DNA of 64,000 nucleotides from Nocardioides terrae (GCF_900112345.1 NZ_FOLB01000011.1:1-64000); one strand, 5' to 3'. Shown: positions 31,619 to 41,155, counted from the stretch's first letter. Translations and numbers: made by a program. The notes: a model not told the origin generated them from the letters alone.

Positions 31619-32110
31619 ATGTCCTACACCGTCGACTTCAAGAACGTCTCCGCCACCGGCCTGGAGTCCTCGCCGCACGTCGAGGCGCTCGCCGGCCTGC
31701 GCGCCAACGAGGCCAGGTACTTCAAGAACAAGTACGACCACGACTTCACCGTCCTCCCCGCGGCGGAGGCCGCCGAGGTCGTGGACTGGGTGCACGCCAT
31801 CCTGCTGAAGGAGCGCGACCTCGTGATCGGCTCCCGGCCGCTCGAGGCGACGGCCCTCGAGGTCGACGGCATCCGCTGGGCCTACGTCTTCTACGAGTCG
31901 GGCCTGTCGATCAACGTGCTCTACACGCTGGAGGACGGCGGCCAGCGGGCCGTCGGCTTCAAGCTGTCCGACGGGATGGACGTCCCCGAGGAGCTCGCGA
32001 CGGCCGGCTTCAAGTTCGCCCGCCAGAAGTCCAAGCTCGCCGGCACGATCCGCGGCAGCTACTTCGTGATCAAGGGCGAGTACGACGTCGTGGCGACCAC
32101 GGCCGCCTGA
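31619..32110 (+). CDS. Conserved-looking 163-residue protein of unknown function
   Basis: A 163-residue soluble protein. It opens MSYTVDFKNVSATGLESSPH, has a helical middle (VLPAAEAAEVVDWVHAILLK) and ends in a beta-rich half with EDGGQRAVGFKLSDGMDVPE and SYFVIKGEYDVVATT. No cysteines, no signal peptide. I do not recognise the family. AAGGAG precedes the ATG by eight bases. The perfect ECF41-type promoter upstream makes it a probable member of the sigma regulon centred on 7435, although it lies 23 kb away. Confidence 0.7.
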   Translation: MSYTVDFKNVSATGLESSPHVEALAGLRANEARYFKNKYDHDFTVLPAAEAAEVVDWVHAILLKERDLVIGSRPLEATALEVDGIRWAYVFYESGLSINVLYTLEDGGQRAVGFKLSDGMDVPEELATAGFKFARQKSKLAGTIRGSYFVIKGEYDVVATTAA

Positions 32111-32129
32111 TCGTGTCCTGAGCCGGAGC

Positions 32130-33011
32130 TCAGTGCCGGCTGGCCACCGCGACCCGGCCGTTCTGCAGCGACGTGCGCGACCTGATGTCGAGACCGAGCC
32201 GGCCGGCGACCGCGAGGAGGTCCTCGTCGGAGTTGACGCCGAAGCCGGCGTCGACGAGCAGCCTCGCCATCCTCGCCGGCGTGAGGAGCGTGTGCCAGGG
32301 CTCGCCGGCGGTGACGGGCTCCTGGCGCCCGAGCCTCGCCAGGAGGCCGACCAGCCGGCGTCCGAGGCGGGCGCGAAGTGACGGCGTCTGGTAGTTGACG
32401 ACCAGCGTGCTTCCGCGCGCCGATCGCGCCGCGAGGGCTTGCAGCGTGCGCACGACCTCCTCGCGGGAGAGGTAGGGCACGACGCCCTCCCACAGCCACG
32501 CGGTGGGCACCTCGACGTCGTGGCCGGCCGCGTCGAGCGCCTCGCCCAGGTCGTCGACCTCGAGGTCGACGGCGGCGAAGCGCAGCGTGCGGGCCACCGA
32601 GAGCCGGGCGCCGACCCGGTCCCGCTTGTCGCGCTGCGACGCGGGGTGGTCGACCTCGGTCACGTCGACGTCGGCGAGCTCGCCGAGCCGCCAGGCGCGG
32701 GTGTCGAGGCCAGCGCCGAGGATGACCAGCTGCTGGTGCGGATGGGTGCGGATGGCGTCGTCGATGGCGACGGTCCGGGCCGCGACGATCTCGGCGCAGG
32801 CCCGCACCGCCTCGTACGCCGTCCGCGCCGGCCAGCCCGTCGGCGGCGTCTCGGCGCGCACCTGCTCCACGACCTCTCGCTCGTCCTCGTGGAGCAGGTC
32901 CTCGGCGACCGGGTCGGCGAACCGCCCCGGCGCCAGGCGCCCGTGGGCCGCCGCCCGGCCCTGGCAGACGAGGACGGCGGTGCGGCTGGCGGCGCGTTCG
33001 TGCGGGGGCAC
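32130..33011 (-). CDS. Class I SAM-dependent methyltransferase, leucine carboxyl methyltransferase-like
   Basis: About 293 residues of the LCM/YktD-type methyltransferase family, which is expanded in actinobacteria. The SAM site is VILGAGLDTRAWRLGELADV, followed by VTEVDHPASQRDKRD and later WLWEGVVPYLSREEVVRTLQ. It would methylate a carboxyl or hydroxyl group of an unknown small molecule. The start is uncertain; GTG 33011 gives normal length. The frame continues far upstream without biological meaning. It is divergent from the secreted protease. Confidence 0.8.
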   Translation of the reverse strand: MPPHERAASRTAVLVCQGRAAAHGRLAPGRFADPVAEDLLHEDEREVVEQVRAETPPTGWPARTAYEAVRACAEIVAARTVAIDDAIRTHPHQQLVILGAGLDTRAWRLGELADVDVTEVDHPASQRDKRDRVGARLSVARTLRFAAVDLEVDDLGEALDAAGHDVEVPTAWLWEGVVPYLSREEVVRTLQALAARSARGSTLVVNYQTPSLRARLGRRLVGLLARLGRQEPVTAGEPWHTLLTPARMARLLVDAGFGVNSDEDLLAVAGRLGLDIRSRTSLQNGRVAVASRH

Positions 33012-33131
33012 GGCGTCAGTGAAGCACCAACGCGGGTCGCTCCGCCGATCTCGGGGCTGGCGCAGTCCGCCCGCGGGCGTGAGAATGACGGCTCCGGCCG
33101 CCTCGGAGCCGGCGAGCGGAAGGCACGTGAC

Positions 33132-34205
33132 ATGGCGCGACTGCGGATCTGGACCACCGGCCTGGCGGCGGGAGCCCTCGCCTGCGCGGCGATCACGGCC
33201 GGGGCCACCGCGCCGGCCGGCGCGACGAAGCCCGGCAGCGGGTCCGCCACGGGCACGGCGCGGATCTTCATGGTCAACCCGGTCCAGTCCAGCGGCGACC
33301 AGTCCCTGGCCGACGCCAAGGACTCCGCGACCTCCGTCCCGCAGAGCCAGTACGTCGACGTACCGCTCACGCACCTGGACGGCTCCGGCTACCTGCGCGG
33401 CGACTACGCCGTCGTCGAGTCGAGCACGGGCACGCCCGCCTTCTCCACGACCAACACGTTCCTCTACGACCGCCACGACGACCAGTTCGAGCAGACGATG
33501 GCCTACTTCTGGGTGACCCAGGCGCAGACCTACCTGCACCAGCTGGGCTTCGGCGAGTCGCTCCCGGGCGTCGTCGACCAGCCGTTCCCCGTCAAGATCG
33601 ACCAGTACGGCGGCGACAACTCCTACCAGACCGACAAGCCCTACCGGATCCGGCTCGGCAAGGGCGGCGTGGACGACGCCGAGGACGCCGAGGTGATCGT
33701 GCACGAGTACGGCCACGCCGTTCAGGCCAGCCAGATCCCCGGCTTCGGAGGGAAGGGGAACCTCGACGCCGGCTCCATCGGCGAGGCGTTCGGCGACTAC
33801 CTCGGCGTGAGCGTGGGCCTCGACACCGCCGGGCAGTACGGCTGGCCGGTGCGGACCGACCCGGCGTGCGTCGCCGACTGGGACTCGACCTCCTACACCG
33901 ACGCGCCGCACTGCCTGCGCACGCTGCACGAGGACCTCACCGTCGCCGACCGCATCGGCGAGGTCCACTTCGACGGCCAGATCTGGAGCCAGGCGCTCTG
34001 GGAGGCCCGGCTCGGCTACCAGTCGCTCGGCCTGACCGCCCGGGACTGGGACACCACGCTGATCGACTCGCAGTTCGGCTACGCCCCGGACACGTCCTTC
34101 TCCGCCGCGGCCGCGACGACCTACGCGACGGCGCTGAGGCGGAACGGCCAGGCCGCCGCCGACGTGGTCCGGGCCGCGTTCGCGGCGCGCGGCATCACGT
34201 TCTGA
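33132..34205 (+). CDS. Secreted zinc metalloprotease-like protein (HEYGH)
   Basis: A 357-residue protein with an N-terminal signal peptide (Arg-rich start, WTTGLAAGALACAAITAGAT, likely cut after ATAPAGA). Zinc motif HEYGHAVQ lies near residue 194, and EAFGDYLGV about 25 residues later supplies the third ligand, an HExxH...E gluzincin arrangement as in fungalysin/thermolysin relatives. It would cleave proteins outside the cell. ATG 33132 is used; the ribosome site is weak. It precedes thrS but is separated from it by a small repeat and a promoter. Confidence 0.75.
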   Translation: MARLRIWTTGLAAGALACAAITAGATAPAGATKPGSGSATGTARIFMVNPVQSSGDQSLADAKDSATSVPQSQYVDVPLTHLDGSGYLRGDYAVVESSTGTPAFSTTNTFLYDRHDDQFEQTMAYFWVTQAQTYLHQLGFGESLPGVVDQPFPVKIDQYGGDNSYQTDKPYRIRLGKGGVDDAEDAEVIVHEYGHAVQASQIPGFGGKGNLDAGSIGEAFGDYLGVSVGLDTAGQYGWPVRTDPACVADWDSTSYTDAPHCLRTLHEDLTVADRIGEVHFDGQIWSQALWEARLGYQSLGLTARDWDTTLIDSQFGYAPDTSFSAAAATTYATALRRNGQAAADVVRAAFAARGITF

Positions 34206-34250
34206 TCCGGGGCCGATCCGGGGCCGATCCCCGGGCCGATCCCTGGGGCC
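34204..34250 (+). repeat. Four imperfect tandem units of GATCCGGGGCC
   Basis: Units at 34204-34214, 34215-34225, 34226-34237 and 34238-34250 (11, 11, 12 and 13 bases) start inside the stop codon of the protease gene and end 49 bases before thrS. They can form several GC-rich hairpins and may act as a terminator. Confidence 0.7.
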
Positions 34251-34298
34251 GGCGACGCGCCGGAAAATCCCGCGACGGCCACCGATAGGCTCGGGGAC

Positions 34299-36218
34299 GT
34301 GAGCAAGGCATGGGAGCTGTACGCCGACGACCCGACGATCATCGCTGCGCGGGTCGACGGGACGTTGAAGGACCTGTCCTACGAGGTCGCCGAGGGTGAG
34401 CAGGTCGAAGGCGTCGCCATCGACAGCCCCGACGGGCGCAACATCCTGCGGCACTCCACCGCCCACGTGCTGGCGCAGGCCGTCCAGCAGCTGTTCCCGG
34501 AGGCCAAGCTCGGGATCGGCCCGCCGATCCAGGACGGCTTCTACTACGACTTCGACGTGCCGACGCCGTTCGTGCCGGAGGACCTGGTCAAGATCGAGTC
34601 CTTGATGAAGAAGATCATCAAGGCCAACCAGAAGTTCTCACGTCGCGTCACCACCGACGCCGACGCCCTGGAGGAGCTCGCCGACGAGCCCTACAAGGTC
34701 GAGCTGATCGGCCTCAAGGGCAACGCCGCCGACGCCGCCGAGGGTGCCGGCGCGGAGGTCGGGGCCGGCGAGCTGACGATCTACGACAACCTCGACCGCA
34801 ACGGCGAGGTCGCCTGGAAGGACCTCTGCCGCGGCCCGCACCTGCCGACCACCCGGCGCATCCCGGCCTTCAAGCTGATGAGGAGCGCGGCGGCGTACTG
34901 GCGGGGGAACGAGAAGAACAAGCAGCTCCAGCGCATCTACGGCACCGCCTGGGAGTCGCAGGAGGCGCTCGAGGCGCACCTGCACCGCATCGAGGAGGCC
35001 GAGCGGCGCGACCACCGCAAGCTCGGCCGAGAGCTCGACCTGTTCTCGTTCCCCGACGAGATCGGGTCGGGCCTGGCGGTCTTCCACCCCAAGGGCGGCG
35101 TGATCAAGCGGGAGATGGAGGACTACGTCCGCCGTCGCCACATCGAGGAGGGCTTCGACTACGTCGGCACCCCGCACATCACCAAGGACGGCCTCTTCTA
35201 CACCTCGGGGCACCTTCCCTACTACGCGGACACGATGTTCCCGCCCATGGAGTTCGAGGGCTCGAACTACCTGATCAAGCCGATGAACTGCCCGATGCAC
35301 AACCTGATCTACCGTTCGCGCGGCCGGTCCTACCGCGAGCTGCCGCTGCGGCTCTTCGAGTTCGGGTCGGTCTACCGCTACGAGAAGTCTGGCGTCGTGC
35401 ACGGGCTCACCCGCGTGCGCGGCCTGACCCAGGACGACAGCCACTCCTACGTCACCCCCGAGCAGGCGCCGGCCGAGGTGCAGCACCTGCTCGACTTCGT
35501 CCTCGGGCTCCTGCGTGACTTCGGGATCGAGGACTTCTACCTGGAGCTGTCTACCCGCGACGACTCCAAGCCCGACAAGTTCGTCGGCTCCGACGAGGAC
35601 TGGGCGATCGCGACGAAGGTCCTCGAGGACGTCGCCGTCGCGTCGGGGCTCGAGCTGGTCCCCGACCCGGGCGGCGCGGCGTTCTACGGCCCGAAGATCT
35701 CGGTCCAGGCCAAGGACGCGATCGGCCGCACCTGGCAGATGTCGACGATCCAGTACGACTTCAACCAGCCCAAGGGCTTCGGCCTGGAGTACGTCGCCGC
35801 CGACGGCTCCCGTCAGCAGCCGGTGATGATCCACTCGGCCAAGTTCGGCTCCCTCGAGCGGTTCTTCGGCGTGCTCGTGGAGCACTACGCCGGCGCGTTC
35901 CCTCCGTGGCTCGCCCCCGTGCAGGTCCAGGGGATCCCGGTCGCCGAGGCCTTCACCGACTACCTCTACGACATCGCCGGCCAGCTGAAGAAGGCCGGGA
36001 TCCGCGTCGAGGTCGACGAGTCCGACGACCGGATGCAGAAGAAGATCCGCAACGCGCAGCTGCAGAAGGTGCCGTTCATGCTGATCGCCGGTGCCGAGGA
36101 CGTCGCCAACGGCGCGGTGAGCTTCCGTTACCGCGACGGGCACCAGGAGAACGGCGTCCCGGTCGCCGACGCGATCGCCCGGATCGTCGCAGCGGTGGAG
36201 TCGCACGAGCAGGTCTGA
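34299..36218 (+). CDS. thrS: Threonyl-tRNA synthetase
   Basis: A 639-residue class II synthetase that charges tRNA-Thr. Order: N-terminal TGS domain ([20 protein letters not shown]), editing domain with [11 protein letters not shown] and the later [10 protein letters not shown], catalytic core with the MNCPMHN zinc site and [12 protein letters not shown], and C-terminal anticodon domain ([20 protein letters not shown]). GTG 34299 follows TAGGCT by seven bases, so the message may be leaderless. No T-box leader is present in the short upstream space. In Streptomyces and Mycobacterium it is followed directly by the HIT gene; here an oxygenase operon intervenes. Confidence 0.97.
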   Translation: MSKAWELYADDPTIIAARVDGTLKDLSYEVAEGEQVEGVAIDSPDGRNILRHSTAHVLAQAVQQLFPEAKLGIGPPIQDGFYYDFDVPTPFVPEDLVKIESLMKKIIKANQKFSRRVTTDADALEELADEPYKVELIGLKGNAADAAEGAGAEVGAGELTIYDNLDRNGEVAWKDLCRGPHLPTTRRIPAFKLMRSAAAYWRGNEKNKQLQRIYGTAWESQEALEAHLHRIEEAERRDHRKLGRELDLFSFPDEIGSGLAVFHPKGGVIKREMEDYVRRRHIEEGFDYVGTPHITKDGLFYTSGHLPYYADTMFPPMEFEGSNYLIKPMNCPMHNLIYRSRGRSYRELPLRLFEFGSVYRYEKSGVVHGLTRVRGLTQDDSHSYVTPEQAPAEVQHLLDFVLGLLRDFGIEDFYLELSTRDDSKPDKFVGSDEDWAIATKVLEDVAVASGLELVPDPGGAAFYGPKISVQAKDAIGRTWQMSTIQYDFNQPKGFGLEYVAADGSRQQPVMIHSAKFGSLERFFGVLVEHYAGAFPPWLAPVQVQGIPVAEAFTDYLYDIAGQLKKAGIRVEVDESDDRMQKKIRNAQLQKVPFMLIAGAEDVANGAVSFRYRDGHQENGVPVADAIARIVAAVESHEQV

Positions 36219-36227
36219 GAATTAAAT

Positions 36228-36274
36228 GCGACGCCATGTCGCGCTAACCCTTGTATGTGCGACGGGTGTCGCAC
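36228..36274. promoter_or_regulatory. Two TetR-type operators in front of the AurF operon
   Basis: GCGAC-N5-GTCGC (36228-36242) and GTGCGAC-gggt-GTCGCAC (36257-36274) are repeated in parallel, each followed by CTAAC. The second lies exactly between a TTGTAT -35 (36251-36256) and a TAACGT -10 (36275-36280), where a repressor would block polymerase. The TetR gene ending the operon is the natural candidate. Confidence 0.65.
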
Positions 36275-36319
36275 TAACGTCGTGGTCGTCCCCGCGTTCC
36301 ACGACGAGAGGTGAGCGAC

Positions 36320-37330
36320 ATGACGGCGGTGCGATCCCAACCTGAGACCGGGCACCACGACGGCGAGCACGTCCCCCAGGGCAAGCAGCAGTACTACGAC
36401 GCGCTGCGCACCCTGTCCCAGGCCTCCGTGGACCAGCACTTCGAGGCGTTCCGCGACATCGCGTGGGACGACCCGCAGCTGCAGCCCCGCGACGACGACG
36501 AGCGCTTCGTCCTCACCGACGCCGACGAGATCGGCCGGCACCCCTGGTACAAGTCGCTCCCCAGGGAGCGGCAGATCCAGGTCGGCGCCTACCGCTACGC
36601 CCAGGTGGCGAAGGTCGGCGGGCAGTTCGAGCAGATCCTCATCGCCGGGGTGATGCACCACCTCATCGGTATGGAGAACGGCAACCCCGAGTTCCGTTAC
36701 GCCATGCACGAGGTGACCGAGGAGACCCACCACATCCAGATGTTCCAGGAGGCGGTCAACCGCCTCGGCGAGGACGTCGCCGGCGCCCCGCGCTGGTTCG
36801 TACGCTTCGCGCCGCTCATCACCTCGATCGGCGGCTGGTTCCCCGAGCTCTTCTTCGTCGGCATCCTCGCCGGGGAGGAGCCGATCGACCACCTGCAGAA
36901 GAGCATCATGCGAGCCGGCGGCAGCCACCCCCTCATCGACCGGATCATGCAGATCCACATCGCCGAGGAGGCCCGCCACATCGGCTTCGCCCACCAGTAC
37001 CTCGAGCACCACTGGCCGGACATGGGCCCGGTCAAGCGGCGGGTCATGAACGTGATGTTCCCGATCGCGATGCGCGTGCTCTGCGACGTCATCATGGTCC
37101 CGAGCAAGGCCGACCAGCGGGCCATGGGCATCCCGTCCGAGGTCGTCAAGGAGATCTGGTGGGACGCCGCCGACTCCAAGAAGCTGCTGCGCGACCTCTT
37201 CGGCGACGTCCGGATGCTCGCCGACAACCTGCGCATCCGGAAGGGCCCGGCCCGCCTGGTCTGGAAGGCGCTCGGCATCGACGGCGAGTCCTCGCGCTTC
37301 CGCAGCGCGCCGAGCAGCGCTCGCGGCTGA
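36320..37330 (+). CDS. AurF-type diiron oxygenase
   Basis: A 336-residue ferritin-like diiron protein of the AurF (p-aminobenzoate N-oxygenase) family. Metal ligands are spread as Glu/His in VGGQFEQILIAG, VTEETHHIQMFQEAV and IHIAEEARHIGFAHQY. AurF itself turns an aryl amine to a nitro group; the substrate here is unknown. ATG 36320 has GAGAGGTGA six bases upstream, better than GTG 36311. The next gene encodes a ferredoxin-fused reductase, the likely electron source. As I recall, the same pair occurs in Mycobacterium beside fprB. Probably repressed by the TetR protein of the operon. Confidence 0.83.
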   Translation: MTAVRSQPETGHHDGEHVPQGKQQYYDALRTLSQASVDQHFEAFRDIAWDDPQLQPRDDDERFVLTDADEIGRHPWYKSLPRERQIQVGAYRYAQVAKVGGQFEQILIAGVMHHLIGMENGNPEFRYAMHEVTEETHHIQMFQEAVNRLGEDVAGAPRWFVRFAPLITSIGGWFPELFFVGILAGEEPIDHLQKSIMRAGGSHPLIDRIMQIHIAEEARHIGFAHQYLEHHWPDMGPVKRRVMNVMFPIAMRVLCDVIMVPSKADQRAMGIPSEVVKEIWWDAADSKKLLRDLFGDVRMLADNLRIRKGPARLVWKALGIDGESSRFRSAPSSARG

Positions 37331-37339
37331 GGGACGTCC

Positions 37340-39022
37340 TTGCCGCACGTCATCATCCAGTCCTGCTGCTCCGACGGCTCCTGCGTCGTCGCCTGCCCGG
37401 TCAACTGCATCCACCCCGCGCCGGGCGAGCCGGGCTTCGCCGAGGCCGAGATGCTGTACGTCGACGCCGCCACCTGCGTCGACTGCGGTGCCTGTACGAC
37501 CGCGTGCCCGGCCGACGCGATCGTCCCGCACACCACGCTGACCCCGGCCCAGCAGCCGTTCCTGGACCTCAACGCCGAGTACTTCGCGACGTTCCCGCAC
37601 GCCGACCGCGCCCCGCTCGCGCTCATCCCCGAGCAGCGCCGACTGACGCGTGGGGGACCGTTCCGGGTGGCGATCGTGGGCGCCGGCCCGGCGGGCATGT
37701 ACGCCGCGGACGAGCTGCTCACCCACCCCGAGATCACGGTCGACGTCTACGACCGGCTGCCGACGCCGTACGGCCTGGTGCGCTTCGGGGTGGCGCCGGA
37801 CCACCCGCACACCAAGGAGGTGCACGGCCTCTTCCAGGAGATCGAGCGGCAGCCCGGCTTCCGCTACTTCCTCGGCGTGGACGTCGGCAAGGACATCTCC
37901 CACGCCGAGCTGGCGGCTCATTACTCCGCGGTCATCTACACGGTCGGCGCCGCGGCCGACAAGCCGCTCGGGGTGCCCGGCGACCAGCTGCCCGGGTCGC
38001 TGTCGGCCACCGACCTCGTGGCCTGGTACAACGGCCACCCCGACAAGCAGGACCTCGCCGTGCCGCTCGGCACCACGCGCGCGGTCGTCGTGGGCAACGG
38101 CAACGTCGCCCTCGACGTCGCCCGCATCCTCGCCGAGGACCCGGAGCTCCTCGCCGGCACCGACATCGCGACCCTCCCGCTCGAGCAGCTGCGGCGCAGC
38201 AGCATCCGGGAGGTCGTGGTGCTCGGCCGCCGCGGCCCGGCGCAGGCCGCCTTCACCGTGCCGGAGCTCGTCGGGCTCGCGGGACACCACGGCATCAACG
38301 TGGTCGTCGACAGCGGTGGCCTGCCGATCGACGGCGACGACACGAAGTCGCGGCTGCTGCGCGAGCTGGCCGCACGCGAGGTCGACGCGGCCCGGCGCAC
38401 GATCGTGCTGCGCTTCCTCGCCTCCCCGCTGCGCCTGGTCGGCGAGGACCGCGTCACCGGGGCGGAGATCGCGCGCAACCGGCTGGAGGTCGACGCGTCC
38501 GGCACCGCGCGGGCGGTGCCGACGGGGGAGACCGAGGTCGTCGAGGCCGGCCTCGTGCTGCGTGCCGTGGGCTACCACGGGCTGCCCGTCGCCGACCTGC
38601 CGTACGACGCCCGCCTCGGTGTCGTCCCCAACGACGAGGGCCGGGTGCAGCCGGGCGTCTACGTCTCCGGCTGGGTCAAGCGCGGCCCGAACGGCTTCAT
38701 CGGCACCAACAAGACCGACTCCCAGGAGACTGTCGGCCGGCTGCTCGACGACCTCGACGCCGGGGTGTGCCCCGAGCCGGCCGGCGACGCGACCACGGTC
38801 GCGGCGCTGGTCCGCCGGCGGCAGCCCGCGGTCGTCGACCTCGCGGGCTGGCAGGCCATCGACCGGGAGGAGCGGCGTCGCGGTGCCGAGCACGGACGGC
38901 CTAGGCTGAAGATCGTGGACGTCGACGAGATGCTGCGGATCGCGCACGAGCAGGTGGGACGACCGGTCTACTCGCCCACGCGGGTGGTCCGTCGAGCAAG
39001 GTCGCTCAAGGCGCGCCCGTGA
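37340..39022 (+). CDS. fprB: Ferredoxin-fused ferredoxin-NADP reductase, FprB-like
   Basis: A 560-residue fusion. Residues 1-65 are a bacterial ferredoxin with CVVACPVNC and CVDCGACTTACP, enough for two Fe-S clusters. Residues 105-530 are an adrenodoxin-reductase-like FAD/NADPH enzyme: VAIVGAGPAGMYAADELLTH, YGLVRFGVAPDHPHTKEV, VVVGNGNVALDVARILAED and GWVKRGPNGFIGTNKTDSQE. It would pass electrons from NADPH through FAD to its own ferredoxin and on to the diiron oxygenase encoded 9 bases upstream. TTG 37340 is used because the ferredoxin reading begins there; GAGGGAC precedes it. Its stop overlaps the TetR start. Confidence 0.9.
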   Translation: MPHVIIQSCCSDGSCVVACPVNCIHPAPGEPGFAEAEMLYVDAATCVDCGACTTACPADAIVPHTTLTPAQQPFLDLNAEYFATFPHADRAPLALIPEQRRLTRGGPFRVAIVGAGPAGMYAADELLTHPEITVDVYDRLPTPYGLVRFGVAPDHPHTKEVHGLFQEIERQPGFRYFLGVDVGKDISHAELAAHYSAVIYTVGAAADKPLGVPGDQLPGSLSATDLVAWYNGHPDKQDLAVPLGTTRAVVVGNGNVALDVARILAEDPELLAGTDIATLPLEQLRRSSIREVVVLGRRGPAQAAFTVPELVGLAGHHGINVVVDSGGLPIDGDDTKSRLLRELAAREVDAARRTIVLRFLASPLRLVGEDRVTGAEIARNRLEVDASGTARAVPTGETEVVEAGLVLRAVGYHGLPVADLPYDARLGVVPNDEGRVQPGVYVSGWVKRGPNGFIGTNKTDSQETVGRLLDDLDAGVCPEPAGDATTVAALVRRRQPAVVDLAGWQAIDREERRRGAEHGRPRLKIVDVDEMLRIAHEQVGRPVYSPTRVVRRARSLKARP

Positions 39023-39765
39023 CCACGACGCCGGCTGCCCGGGATGGGCGGCAGGCCCGCTGGGACCAGCACAAGGAGGAGCGCCGGCGGCAGATCATCG
39101 ACGCGGCGATCGCCGTCGTCGAGGAGAGCGGGCCGGACGCCGAGGTGCGCGTCCAGCAGATCGCCGAGCGCGCTGGTCTGAGCCGCACCGTCGTCTACCG
39201 GCACTTCGAGGACCGGGCCGACCTGGACCGCGCGGTGCAGGCCACCATCCTGGACGCCTTCTGGGCGCAGCTGCTGCCTGAGATCACCCTCGACGGCACC
39301 GTGCCCCAGATCATCGAGCGCGGCGTCGGCACCTACGTGCGCTGGGCCGTCGCGCACCCGGCGCTGCACCGGCTGGCCGACCACGACGTGACCTCCGGCG
39401 GTCGCACCGACCACAGCGGCGGCCCGCTCGAGCAGGGCCTGGAGCGGGTGGCCGGACAGATCGCCGGCATCGTCCAGCTCGGTGTCGTGGCCCTCGGCGG
39501 GACGCTCAGCGAGGAGGGGCGCGCCTCGATCGACCCGCTGGCCTACGGCATGGTCGGCGCAGCCTTCTCCTCGGTGCGCCGCTGGCTGGTCCACCCCGAC
39601 CCCACGTTGACCCCTGACGCCGTCATCACCCTGGTCAGCCAGACCCTGTGGTTCGCGGTCGACGGCCACGCTCGGCGCTTCGGGGTGCGGATCGACCCGG
39701 ACCGCCCGGTGCAGGACATCGCCGGCGAGGTCCTGGCCGGGCTTGTCGAGGGTGGCGGCCGGTGA
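39019..39765 (+). CDS. TetR-family transcriptional regulator
   Basis: A 248-residue TetR protein. The DNA-binding helices are at residues 20-65 (RRRQIIDAAIAVVEESGPDA, then IAERAGLSRTVVYRHFEDRA). The ligand-binding half has no recognised effector. It overlaps the fprB-like gene by four bases (GTGA) and the HIT gene by four bases, so all are co-translated. The palindromes at 36228-36274 are its probable operators, giving control of the AurF-FprB-TetR operon and possibly of the downstream HIT-IMPase genes. Confidence 0.88.
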   Translation: MTTTPAARDGRQARWDQHKEERRRQIIDAAIAVVEESGPDAEVRVQQIAERAGLSRTVVYRHFEDRADLDRAVQATILDAFWAQLLPEITLDGTVPQIIERGVGTYVRWAVAHPALHRLADHDVTSGGRTDHSGGPLEQGLERVAGQIAGIVQLGVVALGGTLSEEGRASIDPLAYGMVGAAFSSVRRWLVHPDPTLTPDAVITLVSQTLWFAVDGHARRFGVRIDPDRPVQDIAGEVLAGLVEGGGR

Positions 39766-40307
39766 GCGACGTACCGCCGCTGCGGCAGGACGGCATCGGT
39801 GAGCCGGACGCGCTCCAGCGGCTCTGGACGCCCTACCGGATGGCCTACCTCCGCGGTGAGAGCAAGCCGGCCGACGGCTCCGAGGACGAGTGCCCCTTCT
39901 GCCGGATCCCGCGGCTCGACGACGCCGACGGACTCGTCGTCCACCGCGGCGAGCTCGCCTACGTCGTGCTCAACCTCTACCCCTACGCGTCGGGCCACCT
40001 CATGGTGTGCCCGTTCCGGCACGTCGCGGAGTACGTCGAGACCACCGACGAGGAGGCGGCCGAGATGGCGGCCCTCACGAAGACGGCGGTCCGGGTGATC
40101 CGGGCGGTCTCCGGTGCGCCCGGCTTCAACATCGGGATGAACCAGGGCGCGGCCGGCGGCGCCGGGATCGCCGCCCACCTGCACCAGCACGTCGTCCCGC
40201 GCTGGGTCGGCGACCAGAACTTCATGCCGATCATCGGCCGGACCAAGACCCTCCCCGAGCTGCTCGGCGACACCCGCGAGCTGCTCGCCAAGAAGTGGCC
40301 GTCGTGA
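39762..40307 (+). CDS. HIT-domain protein, AP4A-phosphorylase-like
   Basis: A 181-residue nucleotide phosphorylase/hydrolase of the histidine-triad family. CPFCRIPRLDD supplies two cysteines, VLNLYPYASGHLMVCPFRHV is the core strand and AHLHQHVVPRWVGDQNFMP contains the H-x-H-x-H triad. The close actinobacterial relative, between thrS and pgsA, is a diadenosine tetraphosphate phosphorylase. GTG 39762 overlaps the TetR stop. Its normal upstream partner thrS is 3.5 kb away because the oxygenase operon lies between them. Confidence 0.88.
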   Translation: MSDVPPLRQDGIGEPDALQRLWTPYRMAYLRGESKPADGSEDECPFCRIPRLDDADGLVVHRGELAYVVLNLYPYASGHLMVCPFRHVAEYVETTDEEAAEMAALTKTAVRVIRAVSGAPGFNIGMNQGAAGGAGIAAHLHQHVVPRWVGDQNFMPIIGRTKTLPELLGDTRELLAKKWPS

Positions 40308-41083
40308 CGACCGCACCCGAGGCGCTGGCCGACGATGCGCGGCTGGCCGCGGACCTCGTCCGCGAGGCGGGCCGGCTGGCGCTGCGGATGCGGGCCGACG
40401 GCGTCGAGACCCGGACGAAGTCGTCGATCTCCGACGTCGTGACCGAGGCCGACCTCGCCGCGGAGGCGCTCGTCCTCGAGCGGCTGGTCCGGGAGCGGCC
40501 CGACGACGCGGTGCTCGGCGAGGAGGGGTCGTCCCGGGACGGCGCCAGCGGCCGGACCTGGGTGATCGACCCGGTCGACGGCACCTACAACTTCGCGCAC
40601 GGGCTGACCTGGTGGTGCTCGGCGATCGCCCTGACCGACGGCGACGCCTTGCTGCTCGGCGCCGTCTACCACCCCCACGACGACGTCCTCCTCGTCGGCG
40701 GCCCGGGTCTGCCGACGACCCGCAACGGCGAGCCGCTGGCCCGGCTCGAGGACCGGCCGCTGGGGGAGTCGTGCCTCACGACCTACCTGCACCCGCCGTT
40801 CTACGGCGACGCCGTCGGCGACGCGTTCGGGCGGGTGGCGTCGCGGGTGGCGACGCTGCGGATGCTCGGGTCCGGCTCGATGGACCTCACCGCCATCGCC
40901 CAGGGGCAGCTGGAGGTCTCCTGCCAGCACTCGGTGCCGCCGTGGGACCGGCTGCCCGGCGCCGCGCTCGTGCTCGGGGTCGGCGGCTCCCACCGGCGTA
41001 CGTCGGCTGCGGGCGTGGAGTGGTCGGTGACCGGTGTGCCGAGCGCCGTCGACGCGGTCTGCGCCGCCCTGGCTGCCGACTGA
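40304..41083 (+). CDS. Inositol monophosphatase-family protein
   Basis: A 259-residue Mg-dependent phosphatase. Metal-site motifs are DAVLGEEGSSRDG, VIDPVDGTYNFAHGLTWWCS and, near the end, PPWDRLPGAALVLGVGG. It would release inositol from inositol phosphate or act on a related sugar phosphate. GTG 40304 overlaps the HIT stop by four bases. Because the gene after it is a phosphatidylinositol-type synthase, a role in inositol supply is plausible but unproven. Confidence 0.87.
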   Translation: MTTAPEALADDARLAADLVREAGRLALRMRADGVETRTKSSISDVVTEADLAAEALVLERLVRERPDDAVLGEEGSSRDGASGRTWVIDPVDGTYNFAHGLTWWCSAIALTDGDALLLGAVYHPHDDVLLVGGPGLPTTRNGEPLARLEDRPLGESCLTTYLHPPFYGDAVGDAFGRVASRVATLRMLGSGSMDLTAIAQGQLEVSCQHSVPPWDRLPGAALVLGVGGSHRRTSAAGVEWSVTGVPSAVDAVCAALAAD

Positions 41084-41155
41084 GCACTGGCCGAGGAGGT
41101 CGCGCAGCGACCGTCGGGAGACCACCCGACCCCCGACCGATAGCCTGACGCCACC

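Noticed and set aside
34206-34298. T-box leader before thrS
   Set aside because: The space is under 100 bases, holds a GC-rich tandem repeat and lacks the conserved T-box bulge sequence; no such leader precedes hisS or aspS either.
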